Assembly: GCF_012911895.1 (NCBI RefSeq)
Contig: NZ_JAAXCV010000032.1
Location: 62,001-126,000 of the forward strand
Reading direction: 5' to 3'
DNA: 64,000 bases
Origin: Bacillus sp. RO3
GTDB lineage: Bacteria; Bacillota; Bacilli; Bacillales; Bacillaceae_B
The notes below the pieces were generated by a model. That model saw only the letters and a program-made list of their open reading frames with translations. It was not told the DNA's origin and made no database searches. Every line of letters begins with the position of its first letter. Within the stretch, counting starts at the first letter, position 1. Made by a program: the position numbers and the translations under genes. Below are positions 51,428 through 59,714 of this stretch, one piece after another.

Positions 51428-51727
51428 AACAAATGTCCACTCCAAAAAAACAGTATTTATCAGGTGATTCTTTATGATTGCTAGTAATTATTCTGAGTAT
51501 TAGTTTAACATGTTTTTTTGTGATGGACAAAATTTATCTTCAACTCTTTCATATGGTTAGTGTTCCCGATAACCCCGAAAAACTGCAGTTTTTTTAGACC
51601 AATGCCGTCCTATCTAATTAGTGATTGTTCAATCATGGAAACTGTCATAAAGTATCCATAAAAGATTGTGAAATAATGAGCAAACATAATATAAAATGAA
51701 TGTATAAACGAAAGCAGGTGATTGGAA
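51428..51727 (+). promoter_or_regulatory. Spacer with lactate permease promoter
   Basis: TTGTGA (51666-51671) and TATAAA (51690-51695), 18 bases apart, are the likely promoter. TGATTG-TT-CAATCA (51622-51635), a perfect 6-2-6 palindrome upstream of it, may be an operator. AAAAACTGCAGTTTTT near 51580 is a terminator-like palindrome. No gene is visible. Confidence 0.5.
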
Positions 51728-53371
51728 TTGTCTTTTTTTGAACTCATAACTTCTTTGACTCCCGTATTGGCTGTTCTCATTTTTCTCGTAATCTTGCGGT
51801 TACCCGCTTCTATAGCCATGCCTGTCAGCTTCGCACTAACTGTTCTGTTAAGTCTTGTCTTTTGGAAAGTCCCTCTTATTCAGATCAGTGCTTCTACAGT
51901 AGAAGGAATCATCATTGCCTTTACGATTTTATGGATTGTGTTCGGTGCAATCCTGCTCCTTAATACGCTGCAAAACAGCGGTGCCATGGAAACCATCCGG
52001 ACTGGATTCTCTGTCATCTCCCCGGACCGTCGTGTACAGGTCATTATCATCGCCTGGCTGTTCGGATCTTTTATTGAAGGCGCCGCAGGCTTTGGAACGC
52101 CTGCAGCCCTGGCGGCTCCACTCCTGGTCGCCCTTGGGTTTCCACCACTCGCAGCCGTTTCTCTCGCCCTCATTGCTGATAGCAGCGCCGTATCATTCGG
52201 TGCGGTCGGCACACCTGTTATGGTAGGGATCGATCAGGGATTGAGACAGGGGGGAACTCTTGCAGGTCAGGTGGAACAATCGATTGGAAGTCAATCGATG
52301 ATTGATTATTTAAGCGGAATAGCCAGCCAGGCGGTGAGCATCGATTTATTCATCGGGAGCTTTATTCCCCTCTTGCTCGTCGTCATGTTAACCCGTTTTT
52401 TCGGGCAAAACCGCTCATTTAAAGAAGGGCTTGCCCTCTGGAAGTTTTCCCTCTTTGCCGGACTGTCCTTTACAGTGCCAGCTTTACTTGTAGCGACTTT
52501 CCTTGGTCCTGAATTCCCTTCGATCATCGGAGGGCTCGTTGGATTACTCGTTGTCATCCCGGCAGCGAAGCGTGGTTTCTTATTACCCGATGAAGTGTGG
52601 GATTTTGAAACACGTGAAAACCTCCAGACCGAATTCGTCCCTGACAGGAAGATGCCGATCTGGCTGGCCTGGGTCCCTTACTTGCTGGTGGCGGTCTTTT
52701 TAGTTTTAACCAGATTGGAGTTGTTGCCTTTTAAGGGCTGGCTAAGAAGTTTCAAAGCAGGCTGGACCAATATTTTAGGAACTGACATTTCCACCCAGTT
52801 TGAACCGCTCTATCTGCCTGGTACCATCTTTGTCGTTGTCATGCTATTGACTTTCTTCATTCACAAAATGAGCATGCATCAGGTAAAAGAAACGTTTACT
52901 CAATCCCTGTTCACCATCAAAGGAAGCATCATCTCCCTTATGGCTGCCGTTCCCATGGTAAGGATTTTCATTAATTCAGGTGTGAACGATGCCGATTTGG
53001 TCAGCATGCCCATGGAACTGGCCACTCTGGTTTCAGGGCTGGTCGGGGAAGGATGGCCATTTGTCGCTCCCCTTATCGGAGCTCTCGGTTCTTTTATTTC
53101 CGGGAGTGCGACATTCAGTAATATGATGTTTTCACTCTTTCAATTCAGTGTTGCCGACCAGATCGGGGCAGCTCCCGAGACCGTATTATCCCTGCAGGTT
53201 CTTGGAGCGAACGCCGGAAATATGGTATGTGTCCTGAATGTCGTTGCAGCCGCTTCCGTTGTCCATCTCAGCGGAAAAGAAGGCCAGATCATCCGGATCA
53301 CCGTTGTCCCGATGTTATTGTATGTCCTTTTATCAGGTAGTATCGGGGCTTTGGTTCTTTATTTCTTCTAA
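51728..53371 (+). CDS. lctP: L-lactate permease
   Basis: Lactate/glycolate:H+ symporter of 547 residues with about twelve to thirteen helices, normal for LctP/Lld[40 protein letters not shown] and [17 protein letters not shown] with [18 protein letters not shown] are the family signatures. It takes up lactate at the cytoplasmic membrane. The TTG at 51728 has AGGTGA seven bases upstream; an in-frame TTG at 51722 is too close. It is monocistronic between promoter and terminator. Confidence 0.95.
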   Translation: MSFFELITSLTPVLAVLIFLVILRLPASIAMPVSFALTVLLSLVFWKVPLIQISASTVEGIIIAFTILWIVFGAILLLNTLQNSGAMETIRTGFSVISPDRRVQVIIIAWLFGSFIEGAAGFGTPAALAAPLLVALGFPPLAAVSLALIADSSAVSFGAVGTPVMVGIDQGLRQGGTLAGQVEQSIGSQSMIDYLSGIASQAVSIDLFIGSFIPLLLVVMLTRFFGQNRSFKEGLALWKFSLFAGLSFTVPALLVATFLGPEFPSIIGGLVGLLVVIPAAKRGFLLPDEVWDFETRENLQTEFVPDRKMPIWLAWVPYLLVAVFLVLTRLELLPFKGWLRSFKAGWTNILGTDISTQFEPLYLPGTIFVVVMLLTFFIHKMSMHQVKETFTQSLFTIKGSIISLMAAVPMVRIFINSGVNDADLVSMPMELATLVSGLVGEGWPFVAPLIGALGSFISGSATFSNMMFSLFQFSVADQIGAAPETVLSLQVLGANAGNMVCVLNVVAAASVVHLSGKEGQIIRITVVPMLLYVLLSGSIGALVLYFF

Positions 53372-53374
53372 TAA

Positions 53375-53412
53375 AAAGGATGAACAAAAGTGGATTCTTT
53401 TGTTCATCCTTT
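53375..53412 (+). terminator. lctP terminator
   Basis: AAAGGATGAACAAAAG and CTTTTGTTCATCCTTT form a perfect 16-bp stem with a six-base loop. The following 53413-53613 shows no gene. Confidence 0.9.
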
Positions 53413-53613
53413 GTTTATTTTTCACGTGTTGGCCATTTTTTCAATGGGAATGTAGAAGTTGATTTCCCACTGAACTCCATTCCTCGTTTAAGTAGTTTCT
53501 AAACAACTCGTTCATTCGCCCTGTTTCTGACAAGGCAATCGCAGAATTCAGAGCGGGGCCCACTTACCCCTGGAACAAACGAATGGATGAACGATGCGTG
53601 GAACCCCCTACTT

Positions 53614-54786
53614 TCAATCCTTCCGGCTGACCCTGTGCTCCAGGATCGCTTCGTGCATTCTTCTTAGGGCGAGATCGACCCTCTCTTTGGGACAGGCGAT
53701 ATTCATTCTGATAAATGGATGGCCGCTCTCACCAAATTTAAAGCCCTCATCGAATTTAACACGGGCTTTTTCTATGAAGAACGCACACAGCTCTTCACCG
53801 GTCATCCCCAATTCTGTGCAATCAATCCAAATAAGATGAGTGGCTTCAGGATGGATGGCTTTCAGATCTGGGAGATGCTGTTCAAGATAATTCAGCACAT
53901 ATTGTTTATTCTCCTCAAGGACCATCAACAGCTCATTGAGCCAGGGCTCTCCTTCTTCATACGCCGCAATCGTACCTTCAATCCCGAACACATTGGGCCT
54001 CATCAGGCCGTAACCCGTCAGCTTCTCATTGTATTGATCTCTTAGCTCTCGATTAGGAATGAGGAGAATGGACGTCTGCAGACCGGCAATATTAAAGGTT
54101 TTGCTTGGAGCTGCACATAGAACACTTCGCTCCAGAAGACTGTCATCCCCTTTAAAGAGGGGAATATGTTCATATCCTTTATATACCAGGTCGCCATGCA
54201 TTTCATCTGAAATAATCCAAAGATCATGGCGTTTAGCAATCTCTCCGATCTTCATTAACTCCTCCCTGGTCCACACCCGTCCGACAGGATTATGGGGACT
54301 GCAGAGAATAAGAAGTTTTGTTTTCGGATTCCTGGCCTTCTCTTCTAAATCGTCAAAGTCAATGGAATAGGCTCCATCGCGATAAACAAGCGTATTTTTT
54401 ATCACGGAGCAGCCATGATTTTCGATTGTACTGTAAAAAGGATAATAAACGGGATCCTGAATAATGACATGGTCTCCGGGTTCCGTTAATACAGACAACA
54501 GTACATTGATACCCGGAATGATACCCGGACTGAAGCTGATCCACTCTTTCTTTATTTCCATATGGAAGCGTCTCTTCCACCAGGAGATGATCGACTCAAA
54601 GTATCGGTCGCTGAATGTCGTATAGCCGTATATCCCATGCTGAGCCTTTTTGCTCATCGCCTCGACAATGGCAGGCGACACTTGAAAGTCCATGTCTGCG
54701 ATGCACATAGGAATAACATCTTCAGCAGGAAACGACCATTTAACCGAATGTGTATTCGTTCTCTCGATGCAATCATTCCAATTCAT
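53614..54786 (-). CDS. patB: PatB/MalY-type cystathionine beta-lyase/aminotransferase
   Basis: PLP-dependent fold-type I enzyme of 390 residues. The PLP lysine is in CAAPSKTFNIAGLQTSI; MCIADMDFQVSPAIVEAM, YGYTTFSDRYFESIISWW and CSPHNPVGRVWTREEL are hallmarks of PatB/MalY. It cleaves C-S bonds (cystathionine, cysteine conjugates) releasing a thiol, ammonia and pyruvate. The ATG has GAGGGG upstream. It lies alone on the minus strand, 175 bp from the repair-like gene; the gap has no other feature. Confidence 0.92.
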   Translation of the reverse strand: MNWNDCIERTNTHSVKWSFPAEDVIPMCIADMDFQVSPAIVEAMSKKAQHGIYGYTTFSDRYFESIISWWKRRFHMEIKKEWISFSPGIIPGINVLLSVLTEPGDHVIIQDPVYYPFYSTIENHGCSVIKNTLVYRDGAYSIDFDDLEEKARNPKTKLLILCSPHNPVGRVWTREELMKIGEIAKRHDLWIISDEMHGDLVYKGYEHIPLFKGDDSLLERSVLCAAPSKTFNIAGLQTSILLIPNRELRDQYNEKLTGYGLMRPNVFGIEGTIAAYEEGEPWLNELLMVLEENKQYVLNYLEQHLPDLKAIHPEATHLIWIDCTELGMTGEELCAFFIEKARVKFDEGFKFGESGHPFIRMNIACPKERVDLALRRMHEAILEHRVSRKD

Positions 54787-54961
54787 AAGCTAATGCCCCT
54801 CTCACAACTACTATCTGTCCTTACTTTATACCAGATTGAGAGCAGGGTGAATACCTAATAACGAAAATGGAATGACCCATGCTCCTTGTCAACCTCATGA
54901 TCTTCCTGGCAAGCTGAGAATACCTCTTGTCGGATTCTGTTCATTCCTTAGACGAAAATCA

Positions 54962-55651
54962 TCATGATGATGAGAGCTTTTCTCTTTTACGAATATGCTT
55001 CATCCCTTCCCGTTTGCTTAATGGGGCGAGATTTTCAGATTCGATGAACTTCTTGACTGCTTCGGGGTTCGTTTTCGAATACTCCCTCAATGCCCAGCCG
55101 ATCGCCTTCTGGATGAAAAATTCTTTTGATCCCTGATGAATGGCCATGTACTTGAACATGCGCTCCTGATCCGTCTTTTCCTTGTATTTCAACTGATACA
55201 ATATGGCTGTTCTGTTCAACCACATATGATCGGACCGGATCCATTTCTCTAAGTATGTGTCATCTTCCTCTGTTTGATAAATTTTTCCCACATGGTTGGA
55301 AGCGATATGATCAATCGTGTCCCACCAAGATTTACCCGTTATTAACTCTTCCATAAGCGGCAGATGCTCTTTCGTCAGAAACCTTGCTTGTTTATCCAAG
55401 AGGGACAGAGCGATATACTGGCATTCACGTTGAGGCTCTGACCAAAGGGAACGGATAATGTCAGGTAATTCTTCAATCGTCGGTTTACCCTGTCCCTTTA
55501 AAAACTCTCTCAGCAAAGCTGTACGTTCCGGCGTTTTAATGCCAAAAAATCGAAATTGATTCCTCATGTACGCTTCCATGGCTTCCCGGTTGTCATCATT
55601 TTGATGCTTGTTTAATAGAGTGACGATCTTATCTGAATAGTCATGACCCAT
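54962..55651 (-). CDS. DNA alkylation repair (AlkD-like HEAT-repeat) protein
   Basis: All-helical protein of 229 residues. Its pattern FFGIKTPERTALLREFLKGQ, SWWDTIDHIASNHVG, WLNRTAILYQLKYK and FFIQKAIGWALREYSKTNPE is that of the AlkC/AlkD-type HEAT-repeat glycosylases acting on alkylated bases. The conserved W-D pair in WWDTID corresponds to the catalytic aspartate region. The ATG at 55651 follows AGGAGGAG and overlaps the last 11 bases of the tiny cysteine-rich gene, so translation is coupled. Confidence 0.9.
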   Translation of the reverse strand: MGHDYSDKIVTLLNKHQNDDNREAMEAYMRNQFRFFGIKTPERTALLREFLKGQGKPTIEELPDIIRSLWSEPQRECQYIALSLLDKQARFLTKEHLPLMEELITGKSWWDTIDHIASNHVGKIYQTEEDDTYLEKWIRSDHMWLNRTAILYQLKYKEKTDQERMFKYMAIHQGSKEFFIQKAIGWALREYSKTNPEAVKKFIESENLAPLSKREGMKHIRKREKLSSS

Positions 55652-55793
55652 CCGCTTTCTCCTCCTTTTGAACTCGTTCCTCACATTCGTAACAAATGGT
55701 TTCCCCGCCTTCTTTTTGGACACCATTAAAAAACCCGTCTAAACAATAGAGGGGCTTTTGACAGAGACAGCAGCAGCCCACAAGCTCTCTCAT
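55641..55793 (-). CDS. Small cysteine-rich protein between DinB and AlkD-like genes
   Basis: Peptide of 50 residues, MRELVGCCCLCQKPLYCLDG, then ETICYECEERVQKEEKADGS. Seven cysteines in a CCCxC...C...CxxC layout suggest a zinc-ribbon-like fold. GAGGT lies five bases before the ATG inside the end of the DinB-like gene. Its stop overlaps the AlkD-like start by 11 bases. The tight coupling on both sides argues that it is a real gene. I do not recognise the family; a role in DNA or thiol chemistry is a guess from position. Confidence 0.7.
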   Translation of the reverse strand: MRELVGCCCLCQKPLYCLDGFFNGVQKEGGETICYECEERVQKEEKADGS

Positions 55794-55796
55794 GCT

Positions 55797-56246
55797 TTAA
55801 CCTCGCAAATAATAAATATAATCAGTCGAAACTCCTCTTTCACCTAATTGCCACAGCATGGCTGTAATATTCCCCCGATGGTACGTACCGTGATTAACAA
55901 TGTGATCGAGGATCTCTGCAGTGGTGTTTTGATAGTTCTCCCGTGAAGATGTTTCATATGAAATGGTCTGATCTATCTGTTTCCAGTCTGCCATTTCCTT
56001 GTGCAGGGCATGAAAATGCGTGATGCAATCTCCCACAGAAGAAAATCGCTCTATCTCTAACTGCAGTGTTTGTCCACGCAGTCGAGAGAACCACAGTGCA
56101 TCAACCTCATACAGATGATAGAGCGTTCTTTCAATGGTAGGAAACACACTTTGAAGTTCCTTATGTATCACGCCTGCCGGCAGGGTATCCAAGTAAGTCA
56201 ACAGCTTGTCCGTTGCCCATATATGATAATCCATCTTGTTTTTCAT
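55797..56246 (-). CDS. DinB-family metal-dependent protein
   Basis: Four-helix-bundle protein of 149 residues of the DinB/YfiT superfamily. The three histidine ligands are likely the H in TLYHLYEVDALWFSR and two in DHIVNHGTYHRGNITAMLW. Members are metal-dependent thiol (often bacillithiol) transferases, or of unknown activity. GGGGGAAATG precedes the ATG. It is the first gene of a three-gene coupled set with the Cys-rich peptide and the AlkD-like protein. Confidence 0.88.
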   Translation of the reverse strand: MKNKMDYHIWATDKLLTYLDTLPAGVIHKELQSVFPTIERTLYHLYEVDALWFSRLRGQTLQLEIERFSSVGDCITHFHALHKEMADWKQIDQTISYETSSRENYQNTTAEILDHIVNHGTYHRGNITAMLWQLGERGVSTDYIYYLRG

Positions 56247-56472
56247 GAAACATTTCCCCCTCTACTAAATCTCTACTCTTACTTCTTTCTTTTTTGGATG
56301 AATCCCTTCTTTTACAACAAGCTCTTTTCGTAAACATTGTTGCTACTCTAAAGAAGAAGGTAGAATTTATTTTCTGTTGCAGCATGCTCGCTTCACTCAA
56401 ATTTTCTGAGCATGTAATTTCCCCTATAATCCCGTTTCATGTATTCGTATAACAATCAAAGAGCCAATATGA

Positions 56473-56514
56473 AAAAGAGACGATCCCTTAGCTCGCTAAA
56501 GGATCGTCTCTTTT
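56473..56514 (-). terminator. yczE terminator overlapping the end of the gene
   Basis: AAAAGAGACGATCC (56473-56486) and GGATCGTCTCTTTT (56501-56514) form a 14-bp stem. The upstream arm lies inside the last nine codons of the yczE-like gene, so codons and stop sit within the hairpin. Confidence 0.88.
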
Positions 56515-57132
56515 GGCCATTTGTCTCGTGAGGAAAAAATGAAGGAGTTTCTTACTCTGGGGTAATGAATACCCCACGATGGAACCCAGTCCAAGGGCAA
56601 TGATGATGGTACCGATCCCGACAGGTCCACCTAGTAGCCAGCCGAAGAAGAACACGATGATTTCCATTCCGTTTCTCACCCACTGAACTTTCCACCCTGT
56701 TTTTTCAACAATAAGAAGCATCAGGCTGTCACGTGGGCCTGCCCCTAAATCCGCTGAGACATAAAGTCCGATTCCGTACCCGATCACCACAATCCCGATG
56801 GCAAATACAATTGACTGTGCCCATATGGGTTGGGGATCAGGAAGAACATAATGAAATAAATCTATGAAAATACCAATTAACAACATATTAATAAAAGCGC
56901 CCACTTTAGGGAATGACTTCGTTCCAATTCCCGTCACGAATAAGATCACAAAGCCAGCAATTATGGACCAAGTACCAATCGTAAGGCCGAGTTGTTTAAA
57001 CAACCCATAATGGAACACATCCCATGGTCCGATCCCAAGGTCTTTTCCTTTGATGGTCAAGCTTATGCCAAATGCCAGCACAAGCAGGCCCATAAAGAAG
57101 AACGCCCAACGTAAAACCTTTTCTCTATTCAT
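56488..57132 (-). CDS. yczE: YczE/YitT-type membrane protein
   Basis: Membrane protein of 214 residues, one residue shorter than B. subtilis YczE. Five to six helices with two internal similar halves; the conserved IKGKDLGIGPWDVFHYGLFK and SADLGAGPRDSLMLLI are characteristic. In B. subtilis YczE influences non-ribosomal lipopeptide production by an unknown route. The ATG at 57132 lies six bases after GGAAGGG; two earlier in-frame ATGs are less well placed. Its terminator overlaps the 3' end of the gene. Confidence 0.88.
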   Translation of the reverse strand: MNREKVLRWAFFFMGLLVLAFGISLTIKGKDLGIGPWDVFHYGLFKQLGLTIGTWSIIAGFVILFVTGIGTKSFPKVGAFINMLLIGIFIDLFHYVLPDPQPIWAQSIVFAIGIVVIGYGIGLYVSADLGAGPRDSLMLLIVEKTGWKVQWVRNGMEIIVFFFGWLLGGPVGIGTIIIALGLGSIVGYSLPQSKKLLHFFLTRQMAKRDDPLAS

Positions 57133-57252
57133 GAACATCCCTTCCTGCACCATAGTCATCTCAATTTATACCGGGATAACTGTAACACAGAATCCGGATC
57201 AAAAAAATTTCATAAAACCTATGGGGTTGGTAGGGATAATACAGATAAAACC

Positions 57253-57621
57253 TTACTCGTTGGTGATCAGCGGTTCGACCAATTCAATCACTTCACCATC
57301 CGGTCCTGGATAAAAAATGACTTTCCACCGATCCCGGATGAGATAAGGACCTTCTAAAGAGAGAATCCCCTGTTCAGTCAATTCCTGTTTCTTTTCCTCC
57401 AGGTTCTCTACCTCCAAGGCGAAGTGGCTTCCTGAAGTGATACCGTGTTCCTGTACGTCATTCTGTATGAGTTCCAGTCTGATATGACCACTCTGAAGAA
57501 AGGCAATTTTCTCTCCATCCCATTCAAAATAGATTTCCTCATGAAACCCAAAGTGAGATACATAAAAGGCGACGGACTTCTCTAAACTCCTTACATGGAT
57601 TCCGATATGATGAAGTTTCAT
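57253..57621 (-). CDS. Glyoxalase/VOC-family protein
   Basis: Single vicinal-oxygen-chelate domain of 122 residues. KLHHIGIHVRSLEKSVAFYV supplies the first metal histidine; SHFALEVENLEEKKQEL, a second histidine; DGEVIELVEPL, the terminal glutamate. The set fits a metal-dependent lyase or dioxygenase-like enzyme such as glyoxalase I. AAGGAGAC precedes the ATG. It is 12 bp after the QueA-like gene, closing an SDR-QueA-VOC operon. Confidence 0.88.
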   Translation of the reverse strand: MKLHHIGIHVRSLEKSVAFYVSHFGFHEEIYFEWDGEKIAFLQSGHIRLELIQNDVQEHGITSGSHFALEVENLEEKKQELTEQGILSLEGPYLIRDRWKVIFYPGPDGEVIELVEPLITNE

Positions 57622-57633
57622 GACCCTGTCTCC

Positions 57634-58656
57634 TTAAAGAATGATGTTCATATCCCCGAACTCATGCCATGTATATTTTTTCATGAGCGCTGTTTGATAG
57701 GCTTTCAATAATTTCTCCTCGGATATGAACGCCGTTAACAGGTCTAAATGGCTGGCTTCAGGTTCATGAAATCCTGTAATGAGGCCGTCAACTAACTGGA
57801 GCGGGGTATCACGGGATATATATAGATTCGTTACCCCGTCAGCAGGATGTAATCTGCCGTATTCTTCCATGACAGTCTCCAGTGCCCGGACCACTGTAGT
57901 TCCCACTGCAATGACACGGTTTCCGCTATTCTTGGCCTTGCGGATCATATCAGCGGTTTGTGAACTTACATGATATTCTTCAGGATGATGCCTCGGGGTC
58001 GGCCAGCGGTCATCTCCGTAATAGCTAAGGCCCGCGTGAAGCTGTACAAAGGCGATTTCAATCCCTTTCTGCTTCAAGGACTGTATCAACTTCCAGGAGA
58101 AGGCCCTCCCGGCAGAAGTCATTTCTACTGACCCTGGAACCGATCCATATACAGTCTGATAATACTCAAGGGGCAAAGGGGTTTGGATATATTCATAACG
58201 GACCGGGTCGCCGTTTCGATAGATAAAGTCAAAGAGTTCCCCCCCACTCCTGTTGAATTCCAATCGAACCAGGGGTTTTTCACTTCCTTCCCCCATCATG
58301 TCCGCCTGGACTCCGCCTGCAAAGTAAATCGGTTCACCTGTTTGATAGACATCCCCAACGACAAGGGCATCCCAACTTTCATGACTAATCTTACGTGATA
58401 GTCGTACTTCGAGAAGCCTGTTTCCCTGTCTTCCTTTAAGCGAGGCAGGGAGAGTCCGACTGTTGTTTAAAACTAGTACGTCCCCTTTATTTAAATAGTC
58501 AGGGAGGTTCTTAAATCTGGCATGCTCATATTTCCCCGACTGCCTATCCAATACCATCAGCTTGACTTCGTCTCTTTCAACCCCCTGTAATTCAATGGGT
58601 GCCGACGCGTTTAAGTGAGGGGGGATCGTAAATCGTTTAGCCAGTTCCTTCATCAT
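57634..58656 (-). CDS. QueA-family S-adenosylmethionine:tRNA ribosyltransferase-isomerase paralog
   Basis: Protein of 340 residues. DVLVLNNSRTLPASLKGR, EMTSAGRAFSWKLI, VQLHAGLSYYGDDRWPT and AVGTTVVRALETV are QueA-family motifs. The standard QueA start (FDFDLP...LIAQ) is replaced by FTIPPHLNASAPIELQGVER, and the gene is not in a queA-tgt context. It is therefore a divergent paralog. It may act on queuosine precursors or have a new ribosyl-transfer role. The ATG overlaps the SDR stop (ATGA), with AAGAAGGGG upstream. Confidence 0.85.
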   Translation of the reverse strand: MMKELAKRFTIPPHLNASAPIELQGVERDEVKLMVLDRQSGKYEHARFKNLPDYLNKGDVLVLNNSRTLPASLKGRQGNRLLEVRLSRKISHESWDALVVGDVYQTGEPIYFAGGVQADMMGEGSEKPLVRLEFNRSGGELFDFIYRNGDPVRYEYIQTPLPLEYYQTVYGSVPGSVEMTSAGRAFSWKLIQSLKQKGIEIAFVQLHAGLSYYGDDRWPTPRHHPEEYHVSSQTADMIRKAKNSGNRVIAVGTTVVRALETVMEEYGRLHPADGVTNLYISRDTPLQLVDGLITGFHEPEASHLDLLTAFISEEKLLKAYQTALMKKYTWHEFGDMNIIL

Positions 58657-59375
58657 GAACACCCCTTCTTGAACCCCTGCGCTTCAAAACGAGAGCCGTT
58701 TTCGTTTAATGAAGCATCGGATGCCAGGTATAGGAAGACATCTAGATGATCACCCGGTCCGGCAAGGGGATAATCGCATTCCGGGACAGCCTGTTCATGC
58801 ATATCCGTATCCATTTCCCCTGGATCGACCATATTCATTCGCACACCTGTACCTCTTAACTCGTCGGCCCAGGTCTGTGTCATGCCTTCTACGGCAAACT
58901 TGGAAATGCCATAGGCTCCCCATTCGGCAAAGCCCGTTCTACCCGCTTCTGATGTTATATTAATCACAGAACCCCTCCCCCGGCTGATCATTCCAGGAAG
59001 GACTCTCTTTGTGACCAGGAACGGGTTCATCGTATTGATCCTTAACACCTCAAGGAATTCTTTTTCAGGATAATCCGCAAGAAGGCGGGGACCGGGACCG
59101 AAAATGGATGCATTGTTAAACAGAACATCGATTCCCCCCAGTACTTCCTCCGTCACAGAAACAAAGCGTTCTACGTCACCGCCATCAGAAACATCTGCTT
59201 CCAGTGCCACCACTTCCGCCCCCAAACCCCTCAATTCTTTTTCAATTTCCTGAAGTGGACCAGACGTCCGTGCACAAATGGCGATTTTTGCCCCATCTCT
59301 TGCACATTGTAAGGCAAGAGCCTTGCCCAGCCCTTTTGAAGCACCTGTTATCATGACTACTTTATTTTTCAACAT
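58653..59375 (-). CDS. Short-chain dehydrogenase (first gene of QueA-like operon)
   Basis: SDR of 240 residues. VVMITGASKGLGKALALQCA is the cofactor site; NNASIFG, INITSEAGRTG and YGISKFAVEG complete the NNAG, S and YxxxK elements. Substrate unknown. The second ATG (59375) is eight bases after GGAAGGGG; the first is only two bases from it. Its stop overlaps the start of the QueA-like gene by four bases, giving tight translational coupling. Confidence 0.87.
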   Translation of the reverse strand: MLKNKVVMITGASKGLGKALALQCARDGAKIAICARTSGPLQEIEKELRGLGAEVVALEADVSDGGDVERFVSVTEEVLGGIDVLFNNASIFGPGPRLLADYPEKEFLEVLRINTMNPFLVTKRVLPGMISRGRGSVINITSEAGRTGFAEWGAYGISKFAVEGMTQTWADELRGTGVRMNMVDPGEMDTDMHEQAVPECDYPLAGPGDHLDVFLYLASDASLNENGSRFEAQGFKKGCS

Positions 59376-59512
59376 ATTCATTTCCCCTTCCTTTACTCGT
59401 ATTACTCACAGTTTATGTGGAATTCCGATCAGGCACATCAGCTGTTAGGGGTCATACCAAATCGAAAATTAGATGTAGCACCCTCTCAGTCTTTTGATGT
59501 AGAACATAAAAA

Positions 59513-59559
59513 AACACGAACATTAGTAGTAGAATTTTATTTTATATTCGTGTTATAAT
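59513..59559 (+). promoter_or_regulatory. folD promoter with PurR-like inverted boxes
   Basis: TATAAT (59554-59559) preceded by TGT gives an extended -10; the -35 is weak. AACACGAACATTAG (59513-59526) and, inverted, AACACGAATATAAA (59541-59554) share the CGAA core of PurR boxes, 14 bases apart and reaching the -10. B. subtilis folD belongs to the PurR regulon. The rest of 59376-59512 contains nothing clear. Confidence 0.5.
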
Positions 59560-59574
59560 AAGATTGAATAGAAA

Positions 59575-59692
59575 ACATGCAGTGACTGGCGAAAATGTGG
59601 AATCAACCACAAGGGAGCTGCGAATCTAACAAATCATGAGCCATTAGCCGTTCGCCTGGGCAGAAGGCAAGGGGATACCCTTGTCTTTTTTT
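59575..59692 (+). ncRNA. ZTP/ZMP riboswitch (pfl motif) with terminator
   Basis: GTGACTGGCG followed by a GTGG...CCAC hairpin, AAGGGAGCTGCG, and the downstream GCCGTTCGCCTGGGCA are the conserved elements of the ZTP riboswitch. CAAGGG (59668-59673) and CCCTTG (59678-59683) with T7 form an intrinsic terminator that follows. Binding of ZTP, which signals shortage of 10-formyl-tetrahydrofolate, would favour antitermination and folD expression. Confidence 0.88.
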
Positions 59693-59714
59693 ACTATAAT
59701 CAGGAGGGATTGCA

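Noticed and set aside
52600-52625. Second parS-like CACGTGAAA
   Set aside because: Only the central bases match, and it lies within lctP coding sequence with the left arm wrong.
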